Shown here one piece after another: positions 34,047-43,965 of a stretch of DNA of 64,000 nt. Source of the DNA: Sphingobacterium sp. (lineage in GTDB: Bacteria; Bacteroidota; Bacteroidia; Sphingobacteriales; Sphingobacteriaceae); assembly GCA_031286695.1 (NCBI GenBank), contig JAITTY010000020.1:1-64000 (forward strand), written 5' to 3'. The translations under genes were made by a program, and so were the position numbers. The notes under the pieces are model-generated. The model searched no databases. It had not been told where the DNA came from and saw only the letters and a list, made by a program, of their open reading frames with translations. Positions within the stretch are counted from its first letter, which is position 1, and each line of letters starts with the position of its first letter.

Positions 34047-34799
34047 TTACTGGATCAGATAACCACCATCTACAGGTAGATAAGCTCCGGTGCAAAAGCT
34101 CGCATCGTCAGATGCCAAGAATAAAAATGCAGTGGCAATTTCTTCGGGTCTACCCAATCTCTTCATAGCATGCTTTGATTCCATATAGGAACGATATTCG
34201 GTACCAGAAGCACTATTGTCCATTAATAACGGTGTTTCGATGTACCCAGGTCCAATTGCATTAACGCGAATGTTATGCGTCGCGTTCTCCAAAGCCGCAA
34301 CCTTGGTTAGTCCTACTAGGCCGTGCTTCGATGAAGCATAAGCACCAATTCCCTGCTCTGCAACCTGACTCATAATCGACCCCATATTGACGATTGCTCC
34401 ACCTGTGGATTGCTTTCGCATCTGCACAATCTGATACTTCATCCCATAGAATATTCCACCTAGATTGATATTCAGAACTCGATTCCACTCTTCGATTGTC
34501 TTTTCATGGATCGGTGAAGCATCTACAATCCCAGCATTGTTCAATGCGACATCCAGACTGCCAAAGGTTGATACCGCAGCTTCCACAGCCGCCTTCATTT
34601 GTTCCGCGTCAGAAACGTCGCATTTGAAAAATTCGGCTTCCGTTCCCTCTTTCCTGATTGCCTCCAGGGTTTCCAGGTTTTCCTGAATATCGACGATCAT
34701 AACTTTTGCTCCCTCCCTAGCAATAAGGATGGCTGCTGCTTTACCAATACCGGAATTTCCACCAGTAATAAAGGCTACTTTGTTCTCAAATCTTCTCAT
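34047..34799 (-). CDS. SDR family oxidoreductase
   Basis: A 250-residue classical short-chain dehydrogenase. It has the cofactor motif TGGNSGIGKA at about 12-21, an acidic residue after the second strand (MIVDIQ) that favours NAD, CDVSDAEQ near 64, NNAGIVDA near 90, the catalytic Ser in NMGSIMSQ and YASSK near 155, and the C-terminal GAYLPVDGGYLIQ. The layout is that of glucose 1-dehydrogenase/3-oxoacyl-ACP reductase-like members, so the substrate is not defined. It has its own downstream hairpin. Confidence 0.9.
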   Translation of the reverse strand: MRRFENKVAFITGGNSGIGKAAAILIAREGAKVMIVDIQENLETLEAIRKEGTEAEFFKCDVSDAEQMKAAVEAAVSTFGSLDVALNNAGIVDASPIHEKTIEEWNRVLNINLGGIFYGMKYQIVQMRKQSTGGAIVNMGSIMSQVAEQGIGAYASSKHGLVGLTKVAALENATHNIRVNAIGPGYIETPLLMDNSASGTEYRSYMESKHAMKRLGRPEEIATAFLFLASDDASFCTGAYLPVDGGYLIQ

Positions 34800-34850
34800 A
34801 TCGGACTTATTTTATATTAGTATTACTATTATCTTGTGACAGCAAATTTT

Positions 34851-34878
34851 AAAAATGGTCCGACAAACTGCCGGACCA
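34851..34878 (-). terminator. Rho-independent terminator of the SnoaL-like gene
   Basis: TGGTCCG (34856-34862) pairs with CGGACCA (34872-34878), with five T residues after the stem on the minus strand. It lies about 270 bases beyond the SnoaL-like stop and just upstream of the SDR gene, so those genes are separate transcription units. The stretch 34879-35150 has no other recognisable feature. Confidence 0.6.
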
Positions 34879-35150
34879 AACTAACTCAATTTTCTCTCCC
34901 AATATTCCGTCTCATCGAACTACCCAACGGCAACACTCAGCGGCCTTAGGAATTTCCTGAGTTTTACCTAACAAACAAGTTGGACAACCTCGATCAGCTG
35001 GAGATTGGTTGACTATCCATAAGGAAAGAAATTTATCATCAATCCAAATTTAAGGACTTATTGATTGCGCTTTATTTACATAATCATCCCATTACTTTCT
35101 TTTTTTATAACAACAATAACAGACATGCATATACTGCATATGTTCAAATC

Positions 35151-35648
35151 CTAAAACATGGGGTGACTATTGGCTGCCTGAGCCGGCACTTGCTGGCGCA
35201 CATCCCAATGTTCGGCAATTTTGCCATCTTCAAGACGAAAAATATCGATAGTCGAAATCTCGGCACCGTTTGCATTCTTATCTTTCACATGCAGGAAAAC
35301 CAAATCTCCCTCGGCCGCAATATGCTTTACGTCGATTTTAGTTTTCGGAGCACCTCTAAACCATTCCACCGCGGCAGACTTAAATGCTTCCGAACCATCC
35401 GCAACCCCAGGATTATGCTGTATATAGTTCGGAAGTATATACTTGTCCACAGCCGCAGTATCTTTGTCACCAAACATCTGTTGATAGAAATCCAATACAG
35501 TTTTCTTATTTGCGTCCGTTATATCAACGACCTTCACGGAGGTATCTTCACCAATTGAAGATGACTGTACCCCAGAAGAACAGCCAAAACCGAAGACTCC
35601 CAAGAGAAATCCACAGCCAATTAACATCCACTTGTTTCTTTTTTTCAT
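35151..35648 (-). CDS. SnoaL-like (NTF2 fold) lipoprotein
   Basis: About 165 residues from the ATG at 35648, where a lipoprotein signal peptide begins (MKKRNKWMLIGCGFLLGVFG, then FGCSSG with the lipidation Cys). In-frame ATGs farther upstream would only add a non-conserved leader. The mature part is a SnoaL/NTF2-like domain: NKKTVLDFYQQMFGDKDTAA, YIQHNPGVADG and the C-terminal IDIFRLEDGKIAEHWDVRQQ are typical of the polyketide-cyclase-like ester cyclase group. Lipid-anchored members are frequent in Bacteroidota. Ligand unknown. Confidence 0.8.
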   Translation of the reverse strand: MKKRNKWMLIGCGFLLGVFGFGCSSGVQSSSIGEDTSVKVVDITDANKKTVLDFYQQMFGDKDTAAVDKYILPNYIQHNPGVADGSEAFKSAAVEWFRGAPKTKIDVKHIAAEGDLVFLHVKDKNANGAEISTIDIFRLEDGKIAEHWDVRQQVPAQAANSHPMF

Positions 35649-35850
35649 CCTTTTTAATTTTATATAAGTGTTTACAATCATCAGTATAAATAAGATTATT
35701 TCACTCGGTTTCCTTTTTTGTGAAGAAGCTATCTGAATTACTTCATGAGCTCGCAAGCTCGTTTTTCATCAAGGATTCTTTCTGAGAAATATGGAGAGAT
35801 CATTGGCATCTTCACAAAAAAATACAAATCAATAAAAAAACTCTTTCACC

Positions 35851-35877
35851 AAAAAAGGTGGCCGATAAGAGCCACCT
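35851..35877 (-). terminator. Rho-independent terminator of the susCD-type operon
   Basis: AGGTGGC (35856-35862) pairs with GCCACCT (35871-35877). On the minus strand the stem runs into six T residues. It lies about 140 bases beyond the stop of the last gene of the operon that starts at 43.5 kb. Confidence 0.75.
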
Positions 35878-36019
35878 CTTCTTCTACTGAAAAAACTTGG
35901 GCAGATGCTCGATCAAACACCTATCCACTACCTAATTACACCAAATTTGATTATTTCTATTGAAATTCTACATAACAAAATCAATCCATTACTTTATAAT
36001 TTCAACACAATAAAACAGA

Positions 36020-36904
36020 TTACTCCTCTAGCCCAGCAATATCACGGATAATGGATTGAACCGTCTTCTTCGTGCTGCCATCCATAAATGAATAATTCAA
36101 TGTAAATTGTCTTAACACTGGATCATAACTACTCTCACCCTCATCAAACACTTTAGCATTCTTATAAGGCTGGATGCTCACTCCCTTACCGTCCTCCGCT
36201 ATCGTCAGCAACATATAGTTTGTTTCCAGTAGGTCTTTATCATCTTCAAGATTATGGATAGGAAGGCGTACCCTGTTCATATCAATTGCCTGCACTGTAG
36301 GTGCGATCGAATTTGGAGACTTTTCCGATAAAACCTTCGAGGTTCCTGTAAAGTCTCCTGAAAAACGATTTTTCATCTTAGGCCTATATACAAGGGCACT
36401 TAACTTGGGATTGATGTCATAGCCGGCATTATTACCAACCAAACTAATTGGCAGTACATATTCTTTATCCACATCGATTCCCTTTAGGTGAACCGGGATC
36501 TTCAATACCCCATACTGCTTTCCTGCATCAATAGTCGCTTTCCCAGACTCAAAATTATACCAAGCACTTTCCAGCAATAGCTTGGGTACATAGTTGGCAT
36601 CCGATAAGCTATTGATATAATTTAAAGAATCCAGTACCTTCAGATTTTTTACGAGATCAACAGTAACACTGCTGCTTATTGGTTCCGAAGAAGCACAATA
36701 AACAGATAGTGCAATCGTATCGTTTTCGTTTTCAAAAAAATGTTCTTTGACATATTCCGTATTATCCGAATGGACGATGTAAAGTGTTTTTTTATATTGC
36801 TCACCAAACTTCACTGCGGCATCCTTTTTACAAGAATTCATCAAAGACACCCCAGTTAGCCCCAAAAGCAAATAATGGAAAATTGTTTTATTTTTCATGC
36901 TCAT
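36020..36904 (-). CDS. DUF1735/DUF4361-like surface lipoprotein
   Basis: A 294-residue lipoprotein (GVSLMNSCKKD, Cys about residue 25). The N-terminal domain, with alternating beta strands and LDSLNYINSLSDANYVPKLL, followed by KYGVLKIPVHLKGIDVDKEY-type strands, resembles DUF1735 domains. The C-terminal half (KNRFSGDFTGTSKVLSE onward) resembles DUF4361. Such proteins are the usual last members of glycan-uptake loci and are thought to bind glycan at the cell surface. It follows susD after 32 bases. Confidence 0.75.
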   Translation of the reverse strand: MSMKNKTIFHYLLLGLTGVSLMNSCKKDAAVKFGEQYKKTLYIVHSDNTEYVKEHFFENENDTIALSVYCASSEPISSSVTVDLVKNLKVLDSLNYINSLSDANYVPKLLLESAWYNFESGKATIDAGKQYGVLKIPVHLKGIDVDKEYVLPISLVGNNAGYDINPKLSALVYRPKMKNRFSGDFTGTSKVLSEKSPNSIAPTVQAIDMNRVRLPIHNLEDDKDLLETNYMLLTIAEDGKGVSIQPYKNAKVFDEGESSYDPVLRQFTLNYSFMDGSTKKTVQSIIRDIAGLEE

Positions 36905-36936
36905 ATTATTTATTCATGGTTTTCCAAAGCCATCTG

Positions 36937-38943
36937 TTAGAAACCCATATTTTGCTGCAGATTATAATTTTTATCGATCTCCGATTTTGGGATCGGCAGA
37001 AAATTCTGTCTTGGTGTAAACACTTTGTATAGATATGGACGCTCATTCAATTTGACTACCGTGTAAAACTTATCTTTCTCCGCTTCCTTTGCCCCAACAT
37101 TTAAACCTTTAGGAACTTCATTTTCATAGACGACAGCCTGTTTGGTCCGGCGAAGATCATGATAGCGCCGTTGTTCCCAAGCCATTTCAATCTGTCTTTC
37201 ATGTAAGATGATCTTACGCAACCCCTCTCGATCATTTGCCTCGGCTTCTGTTAGTCCTGGCTGGCCGGCACGAAAGCGGATCATGTTAAAATACTTTTTG
37301 ATTTCATCCACATCCCTTTTGACCGTAATACCATCTATCGTATGACTGTTCGTCAACTCATTCAATGCTTCCACATAATTCAGATAGACTTCTGCCATAC
37401 GATAGGGAACGCTATATTTTCGCTTTTGCCGACCACCAGTGATATAAGAGTCTTCATAGTGGACAAATTTCTTGCACAAGTAACCCGTCATGGGATAATC
37501 TTCTGGATCTGCGTTAGAACCATTGAGCGCATAATCTTTTCCGCTTTTTGAATCACGGAAATACTTGGCGACCTTACCATCCTGTGGATCTACTGCATTT
37601 GGTGGTGTAGATGTGGATGGATAGTACGAATTATTGAAAGCGACCACAGCATAGAAACGCATTTCTCGATTGACATACCACTTATGCGTGCCGGTGAGTA
37701 AAGTAACGCCATCACCTTCGCGATCACCCGAAAATATTTTTTCCGTAGTCGTGTATCCTGTTTCATACGGAAATTCAGCACTGGAATTGTTGATGTCCCT
37801 GCCGTCGATCATACGAAAAGCATCCACAAAATTCTGTGTGAGCACAAAATCGGAATAACCTCCAACCATACGTGGCATGGTATAGCGATTGTTAAAATTT
37901 GAATTCATCCGGGCAAATAGGATTTCGGGATTTGATGTTGGAAGAACACATTCACCATTGAAGATATCTGCATAAGAATGAAAAGGATCGATACCACCAA
38001 CACCATCTGGAAACTGTCCCTGATCTTTTGCCGGAACAGGAATTGCAGGTGTATTGGGCATTTTCGGCACAGTATACAAATCCCGCGGTTTTTTATCCAC
38101 TAGTTTTTTAGCATATACTGCTGCAAGCGCCCATTTATTAGCATCGAATCTCGGATTGAGCAAGGGCTGACCATCTTTGGATTTTATCCCGCCAAACTCG
38201 CTGTTCGAACCATTATATAAGGGGCTTGCACTGTATAAAGTTAACCTAGAAAGTACTGCTAGAGCGGCGTTTTTAGTTGCTTTACCAAACTCCGAGTTAT
38301 CCTGAGGAGCTTCCGGAAGCAGTCGCTCCGCTTCTACCAATAATTTGACGACATAATCACTACATTCATCCCACGTACTGCGGTACACCATCATCTGGTC
38401 AATCGGGGTATCAAAACTCACAGGATCATCCGGCACAATCGGTACCGGACCGAAAGCCAGCATCAGCTCAAAATAGAAATTTGCTTTCAAAAAAAGCGCT
38501 TCTCCTTTCCATTCCGCACGTTTGTAATCCGATACCTCAATACACTTGTCCACGTTATTGATAAAGACATTTGTTTTCCGTATGCCTTGATAAAGGTAAT
38601 TCCATTGTCCACTATAACCGCCAAGCCCTTCGGCGGTCATCAGATTATTGCTAAAACGATTATAATTGTGTGCGGATCCCTTGTCCAATGTACTCGTCGC
38701 TTCATCCGTAATAATGGAATAAGGCATGCTATGATCTGTATAATAATTTGAAGAAGCATAATCCGGTAGATGGGTATAAATATTAGATAGGTACTTTTGC
38801 GTATATTCTTTCCGCGTAAATACCGAGTCCAGGGTAAATTGGTCGTGGATATAGGGATCTATATCCAGATAATTGCAGGAATTCATTCCTAGAATGAAAA
38901 GTCCCACAAATAATGTCAATATAATTTTAGTATTCTTTTTCAT
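36937..38943 (-). CDS. SusD/RagB family outer-membrane lipoprotein
   Basis: A 668-residue lipoprotein (FILGMNSCNYLDIDPY, Cys about residue 23) with the TPR-like helical fold of SusD. Typical segments are YTQKYLSNIYTHLP, GYSGQWNYLYQGIRKTNVFI, RAEWKGEALFLKANFYFELM near 160, and RYHDLRRTKQAV near the C terminus, ending NFLPIPKSEIDKNYNLQQN. SusD caps its SusC barrel and delivers ligand, usually an oligosaccharide. It follows susC after 34 bases in the same operon. Ligand not identifiable, since no enzyme gene is present. Confidence 0.95.
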   Translation of the reverse strand: MKKNTKIILTLFVGLFILGMNSCNYLDIDPYIHDQFTLDSVFTRKEYTQKYLSNIYTHLPDYASSNYYTDHSMPYSIITDEATSTLDKGSAHNYNRFSNNLMTAEGLGGYSGQWNYLYQGIRKTNVFINNVDKCIEVSDYKRAEWKGEALFLKANFYFELMLAFGPVPIVPDDPVSFDTPIDQMMVYRSTWDECSDYVVKLLVEAERLLPEAPQDNSEFGKATKNAALAVLSRLTLYSASPLYNGSNSEFGGIKSKDGQPLLNPRFDANKWALAAVYAKKLVDKKPRDLYTVPKMPNTPAIPVPAKDQGQFPDGVGGIDPFHSYADIFNGECVLPTSNPEILFARMNSNFNNRYTMPRMVGGYSDFVLTQNFVDAFRMIDGRDINNSSAEFPYETGYTTTEKIFSGDREGDGVTLLTGTHKWYVNREMRFYAVVAFNNSYYPSTSTPPNAVDPQDGKVAKYFRDSKSGKDYALNGSNADPEDYPMTGYLCKKFVHYEDSYITGGRQKRKYSVPYRMAEVYLNYVEALNELTNSHTIDGITVKRDVDEIKKYFNMIRFRAGQPGLTEAEANDREGLRKIILHERQIEMAWEQRRYHDLRRTKQAVVYENEVPKGLNVGAKEAEKDKFYTVVKLNERPYLYKVFTPRQNFLPIPKSEIDKNYNLQQNMGF

Positions 38944-38977
38944 ATATCAATAGATTTTATCAACTCATTCCAAGCGG

Positions 38978-41900
38978 CTAAAAAGTAACCTGAGCATTTA
39001 AGGTAAAAGACCGCGTCAAGGGATAGACCGCACCATTACTTGATGCTTGCTCGGGATCCCAAAGCTTGACATCATCCCATACATGCAGATTGTCGCCAAT
39101 AACCGACAGACGAATTCCTTTTATACGCATGCGTTTAGCGAAATCTTTCGGGATAGAATAGCCGAACTCTACTGTCTTTAACCGCAAATAGCTCGCATCA
39201 CCCAACCAATGTGTAGACGGTCGGTTATTGTTGCTATTATCACCATAGGTCAACCTTGGAAATAGTGCGTTTAAGTTTTCGGTGCTTGGATCACCGGAAA
39301 TTTCAGCTGGGATATATCTATTTTTTGGATCATTGACAATAGTGAGCACATTACCCGTAGCACCGCCTGCAAAAGGATAATATCCAATTCCTCCTCTGAA
39401 ATAATCCACCTGACTCGCTCCCCTAAAAAATACATTGAGATCAAAGTTCTTCCAGCTTGTACTGAGGGCCAATCCGTACATGAGCTTTGGAATATTGGAA
39501 TTCCCAATAGGTACGATATCGTCAGAATCGATCTTACCGTCTCCATTGACATCCTGGTATTTGATATCTCCAGGCAAGAGGTTCCCAAATTGCGTTGGGC
39601 TGTTTTCGATATCGGCCTCATCCCTAAATAGACCGAGCGCTATTAGTCCTCGGGTAATGTTGTTGCTTGTACCCTTCCTTCCCAGATAAGGATAACGTGG
39701 TTTTACCTCGTCATATTCAAGGATTTTGTCGCGTGTGATCGTGAAATTCCCTCGACCTTCCAGACTAACTGCGCCAATATTTCTGCGGTACGAGATGGTT
39801 CCATCAGCTCCCCAGCTCTTCATCTTTCCGACATTTCCCCAAGGGACAGTTGCCGTACCTATTGTTCCCGGCAATGTAGCACGCTGCATAAATATATTGT
39901 TTCTGTTATCCAAAAAACCATCAATCGTAATATTGATCTTGGACAATAAAGTAAGATCCAGTCCAAAATTCTGTTTGATGGCTTTCTCCCAGACAAGCCC
40001 CGTCGAACCAAGCACACTCTCGACAACACCACCATAGGAAGTCTGTCCCTGATCTCCAAAAACGTAGGACGGTCCATTGACATCAATGGTGGTCAGGTAA
40101 GGGAAGCGTGTATTGTTATTAATTTGATCATTCCCAACCAGACCAAACGAATAGCGGAATTTCATAAAAGAAACAAAAGGCAAATGTTCCTCGAAGAACT
40201 TATAACTTGAGGGTACCCATCCGGCAGATACCGAAGGAAAAAAGCCCATACGTTGTCCTTTTGGAAAATTCTCTGAACCATTATAGCCAAAATTTCCTTC
40301 TAAAAAATAAACATCATCCAAAGATCCTGTAAAACGTGCCGCTACTCCCTGACTCCTTTTTGGAATTGCAAGCAAAGAAGTCCTTGCGTCGGTACGCTGC
40401 AGATCACGTTGATTGTACAACAACATTCCTCCGATCCGCAAGCGTTCGTCCATAAAACTGCGGGCATAATCTGTTTTTGCTTCTATGTATATCGTCTTGA
40501 CACCATAAGAACTGGATGAAAAAGAAGAAGGTGTAGCAACGACTGTTTTTTGTGTCAACAACTTCCCTGTATTCCAATCTCTTCCGACAGCCTTATAAAG
40601 ATCAGGCATTTTGGTGCGACCAGTAGTATAGTAATTCGCATTGTCAAAAGAAACCAGAACAGATGCCGACAAACCTTTAGTAATGACCGATAAATCCTGC
40701 TTTAAATTGATAATTGATTCAATCGCATTACTCTTATCCGTATAAAAACCTGTTTGATTCAATAGTACACTGGGTGATGTTTGGTTCTCCGCTTTACCAT
40801 ATGCAGGAAATTGACCATTGGAAAAAGCCACTGGAACAGCCATCGGGGTCAGATTGGAAACCGTTCCCCAAATCAGGTCCGTCGTTCCGATTCCAGGTCG
40901 GTTCATATCGATTAGCTTGGCATAGAGTGTTAATGCAAGCTTCGTAGATTTAGTCACATCGACGTCAATATTGGATCTAAACCCATATTGCTTACGTTTC
41001 ACATTGGAATCATATTGTTCCATCCCACTCTGTTTGTATATTGCATCATTGGTCCGGTAACTTCCACTCATATAATAGCGTGCAATCTTACTTCCGCCGG
41101 CGATATTTAAGTTGGCCTGTGAGCCGTAGGTCCGTGAATTTAGAATTTCTTCCTGCCAATTAATGTCCGGATAAAGATCCGGATCCATATTATACTTAAT
41201 AATATCAAATATTTCATCTGAATAAACCGATTTTTCACCTCTGACAATACGTGCTTCATTAGCCAATCGGGCATAATCATAAGCACCAAGATATTTAGGT
41301 AATCTAGGAAGCCATTCGACCATGCTTTTTACATTGGCATTGATAGACATTTTATCCTCGCTACCCCGTTTTGTATTAATCAACACAACGCCATTTGCGC
41401 CACGCGCGCCATATACCGCAGTAGCGGAAGCGTCTTTGAGGATAGAAAAGCTTTCGATATCCTGCGGATCGATATCATTCAGACTACCTGCCCCACGATC
41501 TATCCCGTCAATCAGCACCAAAGCACTGCTATTGGCTCCAAAGGTACTTATCCCCCGGATCCAGAACTCCGACACATCTTTGCCCGGTTCGCCGCTACCC
41601 TGCACGCCGATCAAACCGGCCACTCGACCCGCCAGCATATTGGAAAGCGAAGTCACGCTTCCTCTATTGAGCTCCTTGACATCCACCGTAGATATTGCTC
41701 CAGTTACACTGATCTTCCGCTGCACGCCATGTCCGACGACCTGAACTTCTTCCAATGATGACTGAACAGCATCAAGCTCTACATTGATAACTTGCTGGGG
41801 ATTCGCCGAAACAGCTACTTCTTTCAATACATAACCGACCGATCGGAACATAAGCACGGCGTTCGGTTTCACGGTGACCTCATACTGGCCATTAGCATCC

Positions 41901-42067
41901 GAAGCAACCATCTTGGTCGAATCCTTCTTTTGAAAAACCACGACACCGGGCATGGGTGCTTTTGACGCTGCATCCACGATCGTCCCCTTGATCTTCAACT
42001 GCCCCAAGGCAACAAGCGGCCCCAAAAGCAGCATAAAAAAAATATACTTAAGTCTTTTTATTTTCAT
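38978..42067 (-). CDS. SusC/RagA family TonB-linked outer-membrane transporter
   Basis: A 1029-residue protein with a signal peptide (LLLGPLVALGQ), an N-terminal carboxypeptidase-regulatory-like domain at about 25-100 (KIKGTIVDAASKAPMPGVVV), a TonB-plug domain with MLAGRVAGLIGVQGSGEPG and the SusC signature segment SILKDASATAVYGARGANGV, and a 22-strand beta barrel ending SFTLNAQVTF. It imports large substrates through the outer membrane with energy from TonB. Its partner SusD follows directly. The substrate is unknown. Confidence 0.95.
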   Translation of the reverse strand: MKIKRLKYIFFMLLLGPLVALGQLKIKGTIVDAASKAPMPGVVVFQKKDSTKMVASDANGQYEVTVKPNAVLMFRSVGYVLKEVAVSANPQQVINVELDAVQSSLEEVQVVGHGVQRKISVTGAISTVDVKELNRGSVTSLSNMLAGRVAGLIGVQGSGEPGKDVSEFWIRGISTFGANSSALVLIDGIDRGAGSLNDIDPQDIESFSILKDASATAVYGARGANGVVLINTKRGSEDKMSINANVKSMVEWLPRLPKYLGAYDYARLANEARIVRGEKSVYSDEIFDIIKYNMDPDLYPDINWQEEILNSRTYGSQANLNIAGGSKIARYYMSGSYRTNDAIYKQSGMEQYDSNVKRKQYGFRSNIDVDVTKSTKLALTLYAKLIDMNRPGIGTTDLIWGTVSNLTPMAVPVAFSNGQFPAYGKAENQTSPSVLLNQTGFYTDKSNAIESIINLKQDLSVITKGLSASVLVSFDNANYYTTGRTKMPDLYKAVGRDWNTGKLLTQKTVVATPSSFSSSSYGVKTIYIEAKTDYARSFMDERLRIGGMLLYNQRDLQRTDARTSLLAIPKRSQGVAARFTGSLDDVYFLEGNFGYNGSENFPKGQRMGFFPSVSAGWVPSSYKFFEEHLPFVSFMKFRYSFGLVGNDQINNNTRFPYLTTIDVNGPSYVFGDQGQTSYGGVVESVLGSTGLVWEKAIKQNFGLDLTLLSKINITIDGFLDNRNNIFMQRATLPGTIGTATVPWGNVGKMKSWGADGTISYRRNIGAVSLEGRGNFTITRDKILEYDEVKPRYPYLGRKGTSNNITRGLIALGLFRDEADIENSPTQFGNLLPGDIKYQDVNGDGKIDSDDIVPIGNSNIPKLMYGLALSTSWKNFDLNVFFRGASQVDYFRGGIGYYPFAGGATGNVLTIVNDPKNRYIPAEISGDPSTENLNALFPRLTYGDNSNNNRPSTHWLGDASYLRLKTVEFGYSIPKDFAKRMRIKGIRLSVIGDNLHVWDDVKLWDPEQASSNGAVYPLTRSFTLNAQVTF

Positions 42068-42184
42068 CTGTCATATTTTATCACCATCATATCGATGGAG
42101 TTTTCCCGTTTATTAAATTACCATAGCCTCTCAGAGACAGGTTGAATTCCTTAATAGGAAGGATTAATAATTGATCGATTAAAA

Positions 42185-43528
42185 TTATTGTATGGCAATA
42201 CAACGAATCACTCTATTGTTCGTATCTGCTACATATAGAATACCACTGGTAGTCGCAAAGACACAGTAGGGCTTGTTAAATTGAGACTCTTTTGGCAGAC
42301 CGTCCTTGTAACCGCCTACGCCTGGGCTTCCAGCTACAATGGTGGCCGACAGCTGCGGATCCATTTTCCAGATGATGTGATTGCTATAATCTGCCGTATA
42401 CACATTTCCTTCGCCATCACAGCTGATACCGGATAGGTTACCCAGTTGGGCTGCCATACCTACGCCTTCTTTTGCTGTCCCCTTTCCTGTACCTACCAAT
42501 TGCTCAAGATCAGCATTGCTGATCCAGGGTGTTGTTTTGTCTGCCGGGATATGTTTGGGATCAAACCGGTAAATACGTCCCCATTCTTCCGAAGCCAAAT
42601 ACATTTTTCCGTCTGCTTTATTGAAAGCGAGGTAGCTCCATGTGGAGAGGTTCAGATTGGTACCCATCAATTCCACTTTTCGTGTCTGCTGGTGCACTCT
42701 AACCAATTTTTTTGCATTTGACGTGATAAGATAAACATATTCATCATCGGCAGCGAGCCCTGTAATCTGCTCCGAACCTAGGATATACAGCCCGTTATTG
42801 TCTTTTTGATCATAAAACGGAACTGGTTCCAGCCAGCTGTTTCCTTTGTACATGGCCTTAAACAAGGTAGGCTTGGACCCTGTATTTCTCTCTGTAACAA
42901 AAAGTGCAGATTGATCTTTCGAATAGGCTGTCTGCCATGGATAGTTAAAGTCTTTGGATAGCGTATACACTTTGTTATCCTGTACAGAAAGTGCTGCCAT
43001 CCGTTTAGCATCGTCATCCGTAATGATAATATCATCGTCGTCGCTCACCGCAACAAACACAGGCCGTTTAAATTTTGCTTCCAGCGCAGGGCCATCACTT
43101 TCGGCCGACTCATTAAATACGCCAGCAATGGTGGTCACCGAAGCTTTGATATGATATTGAAATTTGATGTCTTTCAGCTGGCCTTCGAGCTGCTTTCCGG
43201 TATTTTTGGTAACGACCCTAATATCTGACAAATCTCCCGGCTGTTTGGGAACCAAAGCGTAGATCACAGTAGGTTTCACCTTCACCAAAGTAGCCCGCTT
43301 TTGATTGAAATATACCTCAATCTTTGAGGTGTCATTACCAAAATTTTCTCCGTTAATAATGACACCGGTACCTATCCCCCCTTCCCGGGGTTTTATATCA
43401 TTGAGTTCAATAGGCTTGTTCAAGTCAATTGGACTAGAATCTCCATCTGATCGTCCCTCCGTACTTTTTTGACAGGATAGCATCAAAAATACAGACAGGT
43501 AGGATAAGGTAAACGCAAGTCTCTTCAT
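42185..43528 (-). CDS. IPT/TIG - NHL-propeller surface lipoprotein
   Basis: A 447-residue lipoprotein (SVFLMLSCQKSTEG, Cys about residue 19). Residues about 40-125 form an IPT/TIG immunoglobulin-like domain (GIGTGVIINGENFGNDTSKI). Residues about 130-447 form a beta-propeller with NHL-like repeats, seen in VTTIAGVFNESAESDGPALE and the last blade YCVFATTSGILYVADTNNRV. Proteins of this design occur in glycan-uptake loci as surface glycan-binding proteins. It is the first gene of the operon, 117 bases before susC. Confidence 0.85.
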   Translation of the reverse strand: MKRLAFTLSYLSVFLMLSCQKSTEGRSDGDSSPIDLNKPIELNDIKPREGGIGTGVIINGENFGNDTSKIEVYFNQKRATLVKVKPTVIYALVPKQPGDLSDIRVVTKNTGKQLEGQLKDIKFQYHIKASVTTIAGVFNESAESDGPALEAKFKRPVFVAVSDDDDIIITDDDAKRMAALSVQDNKVYTLSKDFNYPWQTAYSKDQSALFVTERNTGSKPTLFKAMYKGNSWLEPVPFYDQKDNNGLYILGSEQITGLAADDEYVYLITSNAKKLVRVHQQTRKVELMGTNLNLSTWSYLAFNKADGKMYLASEEWGRIYRFDPKHIPADKTTPWISNADLEQLVGTGKGTAKEGVGMAAQLGNLSGISCDGEGNVYTADYSNHIIWKMDPQLSATIVAGSPGVGGYKDGLPKESQFNKPYCVFATTSGILYVADTNNRVIRCIAIQ

Positions 43529-43779
43529 AATTTAATCTGGTGTTAATTTTCGTGTAATTGGGTTATTGAAATTTTATGGATAACGCCCTAAAGTCAGAAT
43601 CCGATTTGTTGACATGAAAAGTCAAATGGAACATGTTGGTCTGCGCATAATATTAATTAAAGGTGTACAAAACTGGCTACTCTCTCCATCGTTGTCGCGA
43701 TCAACGTTGCAGTGGTAAATAATTGATTATAGAACAATAATAATGATACAGCTTACAGCGTCAAATAGGCTGTTTAACG

Positions 43780-43813
43780 CAATCGATTGATCATTTAAGA
43801 TGTAATCGTTTAC
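43780..43813. promoter_or_regulatory. Candidate LacI-family operator between divergent genes
   Basis: The near-palindrome GTAATCGTTTAC (43802-43813) has the central CG and the GTAA...TTAC arms typical of LacI-family operators. A second palindrome, CAATCGATTG, lies at 43780-43789. Both sit about 250-290 bases upstream of the operon starting at 43528 and 150-190 bases upstream of the rightward hydrolase gene. A truncated LacI-type regulator lies 2 kb away. The rest of 43529-43965 shows no other clear feature. Confidence 0.35.
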
Positions 43814-43933
43814 GTATCACATATATTACAGAAGCAATCTCAACCGTCTTAAGACGCCCAGTAAGACCCTGTAAGAAAAACATAAATGTTTATCTATTTA
43901 TTCCATCGTTTGCGATTTTCATTACTTCAAGGA

Positions 43934-43961
43934 TTGTTAGCATCAAGTTTTCATACTTTAG
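43934..43961 (+). promoter_or_regulatory. Candidate promoter of the metallo-hydrolase gene
   Basis: TTG (43934-43936), a 17-base spacer and TACTTTAG (43954-43961) resemble the Bacteroidota -33/-7 pattern with one mismatch. The -7 box ends 4 bases before the ATG at 43966, so the transcript would have almost no leader. Confidence 0.4.
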
Positions 43962-43965
43962 CGAC

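Noticed and set aside
39271..41744. Several open frames of 75-140 codons inside the susC gene on both strands
   Set aside because: They are shadows of the SusC coding sequence with no domain features.
36020..43528. Named glycan target for the SusCD-type operon
   Set aside because: No carbohydrate-active enzyme is present, so naming a substrate would be a guess.
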